DNA of 23,633 bases from Acidobacteriaceae bacterium (GTDB taxonomy: Bacteria; Acidobacteriota; Terriglobia; Terriglobales; Acidobacteriaceae), in contig JAUTWY010000222.1 of the NCBI GenBank assembly GCA_030838305.1, positions 1 through 23,633 on the forward strand, given 5' to 3'. The position numbers and the translations under genes are program-made. The notes under the pieces are model-generated. The model did not search any database. It was given only the letters and a program-made list of their open reading frames with translations, and was not told the origin of the DNA. Below are positions 21,040 to 23,633 of this stretch, one piece after another (the stretch's first letter is position 1; every line of letters starts with the position of its first letter).

Positions 21040-23633
21040 CTACGCGTGCTCCAGCTGGGCATATTTCTCCACCAGCTTCTTCAAGCCGAAGCGAGGAAAT
21101 TGTACAGTAATCTTGGCTTCCTCGCCTTCTCCTTCTCGCTGGTAGACCGTTCCCTCGCCGTACTTGGGATGCCGTACCCGTTGGCCGGGACGGAATCCGC
21201 GCTTGCCAGTCGGCTCTTCCAGGGGCGTTTTGGGAACTGTAAACTTTTTCCCTCGCGACGCGAAGAACTCGGCGATGTTCTCGATGGAATTGTAGGGCTT
21301 GGCCGGAGCTGTAGTCTTCTGGCGATTTGCCGGGCCGCCGCTACGCCTCCAGTTGGCGCTTTGGTCTTCGTCTTCGTAGGAATAATGTGTTGAGATATAG
21401 TCGTCGCGGCGCGACTGAGCGGGCGAGTCGTCCCCTCCCACACGGGCTGTCCCCGCATGAGCCGTACTCCGGGGCCTGCCTAGCTCCTCGATTAGTTGCA
21501 TGGGGACTTCTTCCAGAAACCGCGAAGGGACGCTGGCTTCGGGCAGGTCGGTGCCGTATCTGCGGCGGTAGACGGCGCGAGTCAGGATGAGCTGATCCAT
21601 GGCGCGAGTCATTCCGACATAGCAGAGGCGGCGTTCTTCCTCGACGTCGTCAGGCTGGAGCATGGTGCGCGAATGCGGGAACAGGCCCTCTTCCAAACCG
21701 CTCAGAAAAACTAGCGGGAACTCCAACCCCTTGGCGGCGTGCAGGCTCATCAGCGTGATTTGCGCGCGTGCGTCGTAGTCATCGGCATCGCTGATGAGGG
21801 CGGCATGGTCGAGGAACTGGTCCAGGGTCTCGCCGCGGTCGCGCGAATCCATGGCGGCGTTCACCAACTCGCGCAGGTTTTCAATGCGCGAGAAAGCTTC
21901 CGGCGTGTCTTCGGCTTCAAGAAGCTTGATATAGCCAGTGCGGTCAATAAGAAACTTGAGCAGATCGGCGGTAGTGGGCAGCGCAGCCGATACAGCAGCT
22001 GGGAGTCCCGCATCTGTAGCGCCGGCGTCCCGCCGGCTGACGTGAAGGCGTCCCGCCTCCACCCCTGCTTCAATCTCCGAATTCGCCGCTCCAAAATCAA
22101 ACGAAAAGTTCTCAAACTCATTGGGGTCGAATGCGGCTGCATCCTCTGGAAGTGAATCGGCGGCGGACGCTTCGAAGGTCTGTGGCGCTTCCGGCGTTTC
22201 GACGGGCGAGGGCGCCCGCGCCACATCTTCCTCAGCACTTTCCTCCAACTGCTCGACGAACGTTCCCGACAACATCGCTTGCGCGTCCAGGATCAGTTGT
22301 TGAAAGTTCTTCAGAGCCGCCAGCGCCCGCTGCGGCAGAAGTTGGCGGCGGACTGCCTCCCCGGTCGCCCCCCACAGCGAGAGGCCGGTTTCCAGTGCGA
22401 GGCGTTCGAGCGTGTCGATGGTGCCCTTGCCGATGCCCCGGGTCGGCGTGTTGATCACGCGCAGGAGCGAGATTGAGTCGTCCGGATTCTGGATGACCTT
22501 CAAATACGAGATCATGTCTTTGATCTCGGCGCGCTCGTAAAACGAAAAGCCGCCGACAACTTTGTACTTGAGGCCGTAGCGGCGCATGGCCTCTTCAAAC
22601 AGACGTGACTGAGAATTGGTACGGTAGAGAACGGCGGCGCGCGGTGTTTCACCGCGCTGGGCAGCCTCCCGCAGATACTTTGCAATGTGGTCGGCAGCGA
22701 AGAGGGCTTCGTTTTCGCCGTCGGGGGCTTCGTAGTAGCCGATCTTGGTCCCACCCTGGCGCGAGGTCCAGAGATTCTTGCCTTTGCGGCGCAGGTTATT
22801 GGCGACCACGGACGAGGCCGCCTGCAGAATGTTTTGCGTGGAGCGGTAGTTCTGCTCGAGCCGGATGATTTTGGCCTCGGGGAAATCCTGCTCGAATTCG
22901 AGAATGTTGCGGATGTCGGCGCCGCGCCAGGAATAAATCGACTGATCTTCATCGCCGACAGCACAAACATTGTGCCGTTCGCCTGCGAGCATCCGCATCA
23001 ATTCATATTGCGGACGGTTGGTGTCCTGGTATTCGTCGATGAGCAGGTACTGAAAGCGGCGGTTGTAATACTCGCGCACCGAGGCGACGGTTTTCAGAAG
23101 GCGGGTGGCTTCGAGAAGCAGGTCATCGAAGTCAAGGGCGTTGGCTTTGCGTAGCTCTTTTCGATATTCCTCGAACAGGTGCGCGATCTTTTCGTTTTTG
23201 GGATCGGCCGATTGCAGGTAAAGTTCCTGCGGATCGAGCATGTGATTCTTCGCCCAGGAGATGCGCGAGAGCACGGTGCGAGGAGTGAGTTGTTTGTCGT
23301 CCACGCCGAGGCGCTTCATCACTGACTTCACGACCGATTGCTGGTCACTCTCGTCGTAAATAACAAATTTCTTTGTATGGCCGATCGGGGGCTGGCCGGG
23401 CGTGGCGGAAGGGATCTGCAGGGCGTCAATGTCGCGGCGAAGAACCCGCACGCAGAAGGAGTGAAACGTCGAGATGACCGGTTTGGCGATGCTCAGGCCA
23501 CCGACAAGTTTCTCGACGCGTTCGCCCATTTCCGCGGCGGCTTTATTGGTGAAGGTCATTGCCAGAATCGATTCCGGCATCACGCCCGCGTGCTCGATCA
23601 GGTAGGCGATTCGATAAGTGATGACCCGCGTCT
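21040..23633 (-). CDS. pcrA: UvrD/PcrA-type superfamily 1 DNA helicase, N-terminus missing
   Basis: A 3'-5' DNA helicase for repair and for clearing transcription and recombination blocks. The frame continues past an internal ATG (23583) to the right edge; the first visible residues TRVITYRIAYLIEHAGV follow directly after Walker A, so only about 30 N-terminal residues lie outside. Visible motifs are TFTNKAAAEM (Ia), DEYQDTN (II), GDEDQSIYSWRGADI (III), EQNYRSTQNIL (IV), LMSLHAAKGLEFPLVFLSGL (V) and RRLCYVGMTRA (VI). The C-terminus (GQRVRHPKYGEGTVYQREGE) is the Tudor-like domain that binds RNA polymerase in PcrA. A low-complexity insert of about 90 residues interrupts subdomain 2B (roughly 21975-22245). 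UvrD is the equivalent name in other phyla. It ends in a likely terminator. Confidence 0.95.
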   Translation of the reverse strand, partial: TRVITYRIAYLIEHAGVMPESILAMTFTNKAAAEMGERVEKLVGGLSIAKPVISTFHSFCVRVLRRDIDALQIPSATPGQPPIGHTKKFVIYDESDQQSVVKSVMKRLGVDDKQLTPRTVLSRISWAKNHMLDPQELYLQSADPKNEKIAHLFEEYRKELRKANALDFDDLLLEATRLLKTVASVREYYNRRFQYLLIDEYQDTNRPQYELMRMLAGERHNVCAVGDEDQSIYSWRGADIRNILEFEQDFPEAKIIRLEQNYRSTQNILQAASSVVANNLRRKGKNLWTSRQGGTKIGYYEAPDGENEALFAADHIAKYLREAAQRGETPRAAVLYRTNSQSRLFEEAMRRYGLKYKVVGGFSFYERAEIKDMISYLKVIQNPDDSISLLRVINTPTRGIGKGTIDTLERLALETGLSLWGATGEAVRRQLLPQRALAALKNFQQLILDAQAMLSGTFVEQLEESAEEDVARAPSPVETPEAPQTFEASAADSLPEDAAAFDPNEFENFSFDFGAANSEIEAGVEAGRLHVSRRDAGATDAGLPAAVSAALPTTADLLKFLIDRTGYIKLLEAEDTPEAFSRIENLRELVNAAMDSRDRGETLDQFLDHAALISDADDYDARAQITLMSLHAAKGLEFPLVFLSGLEEGLFPHSRTMLQPDDVEEERRLCYVGMTRAMDQLILTRAVYRRRYGTDLPEASVPSRFLEEVPMQLIEELGRPRSTAHAGTARVGGDDSPAQSRRDDYISTHYSYEDEDQSANWRRSGGPANRQKTTAPAKPYNSIENIAEFFASRGKKFTVPKTPLEEPTGKRGFRPGQRVRHPKYGEGTVYQREGEGEEAKITVQFPRFGLKKLVEKYAQLEHA
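22015..22058. repeat. Double-hairpin repeat inside the helicase coding region
   Basis: After TGTAGC come GCCGGCG-TCC-CGCCGGC (22021-22037) and AGGCG-TCC-CGCCT (22046-22058), two stems sharing the loop TCC. This resembles short dispersed repeats usually found between genes. Here it is read in frame as part of an Ala/Gly/Arg-rich stretch (AGRLHVSRRDAGATDAG) of the helicase insert. Confidence 0.6.

Noticed and set aside
21040..23583. Helicase starting at the ATG at 23583
   Set aside because: The frame stays open to the right edge and the upstream residues TRVITYRIAYLIE match the segment after Walker A, so that ATG is internal.

Overview
The window looks like a piece of a chromosome from an Acidobacteriota (Terriglobia / Koribacter-like) bacterium. 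This is inferred from the gene families (a DUF3857-transglutaminase-TPR secreted protein, a DUF4097 beta-solenoid protein, a CAT-type amino acid permease with its 'KSIDKLI' N-terminus), moderately high GC, short GC-rich hairpin repeats between genes, and many starts without a Shine-Dalgarno. No rRNA, tRNA, CRISPR array, phage or transposase gene was seen.

Layout. 1-3465 (minus): recG, lipA and the start of a TauE/SafE-type permease, tightly spaced and read toward the left edge. 3540-4184 (plus): a broken reading frame followed by a small two-helix membrane protein. 4185-4516: a gene-free stretch with hairpin repeats. 4517-6004 (plus): a GAF-GAF-GGDEF diguanylate cyclase with an intact active site and inhibitory site. 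6062-10102 (minus): an ECF sigma factor, a zinc-finger anti-sigma factor fused to HEAT repeats, a secreted DUF4097 protein with ten 18-residue repeats, and a secreted double-PDZ protein with a coiled-coil tail. This reads as one cell-envelope response unit. 10521-11102 (plus): a GNAT acetyltransferase. 11110-12783 (minus): purM-purN, two steps of purine synthesis. 12990-13160 (minus): a small single-helix membrane protein. 13396-16689 (plus): a 1097-residue secreted DUF3857-transglutaminase-TPR protein with a promoter placed so that its mRNA may be leaderless. 16721-19023 (minus): adenosine deaminase-like, peptide deformylase-like and Asp/Glu racemase-like genes nearly touching; the last two have altered active-site motifs. 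19134-20717 (minus): an APC/CAT permease. 20790-20951 (minus): a 53-residue, extremely basic protein. 21040 to the right edge (minus): a PcrA/UvrD helicase lacking only its extreme N-terminus here, with an unusual insert in subdomain 2B that contains a hairpin repeat read in frame.

The best candidates for something undescribed are the sigma / HEAT-anti-sigma / DUF4097 / PDZ unit, the deaminase-deformylase-racemase operon with its non-canonical active sites, and the tiny basic protein. All functions are inferred by reading motifs; no database search was run.
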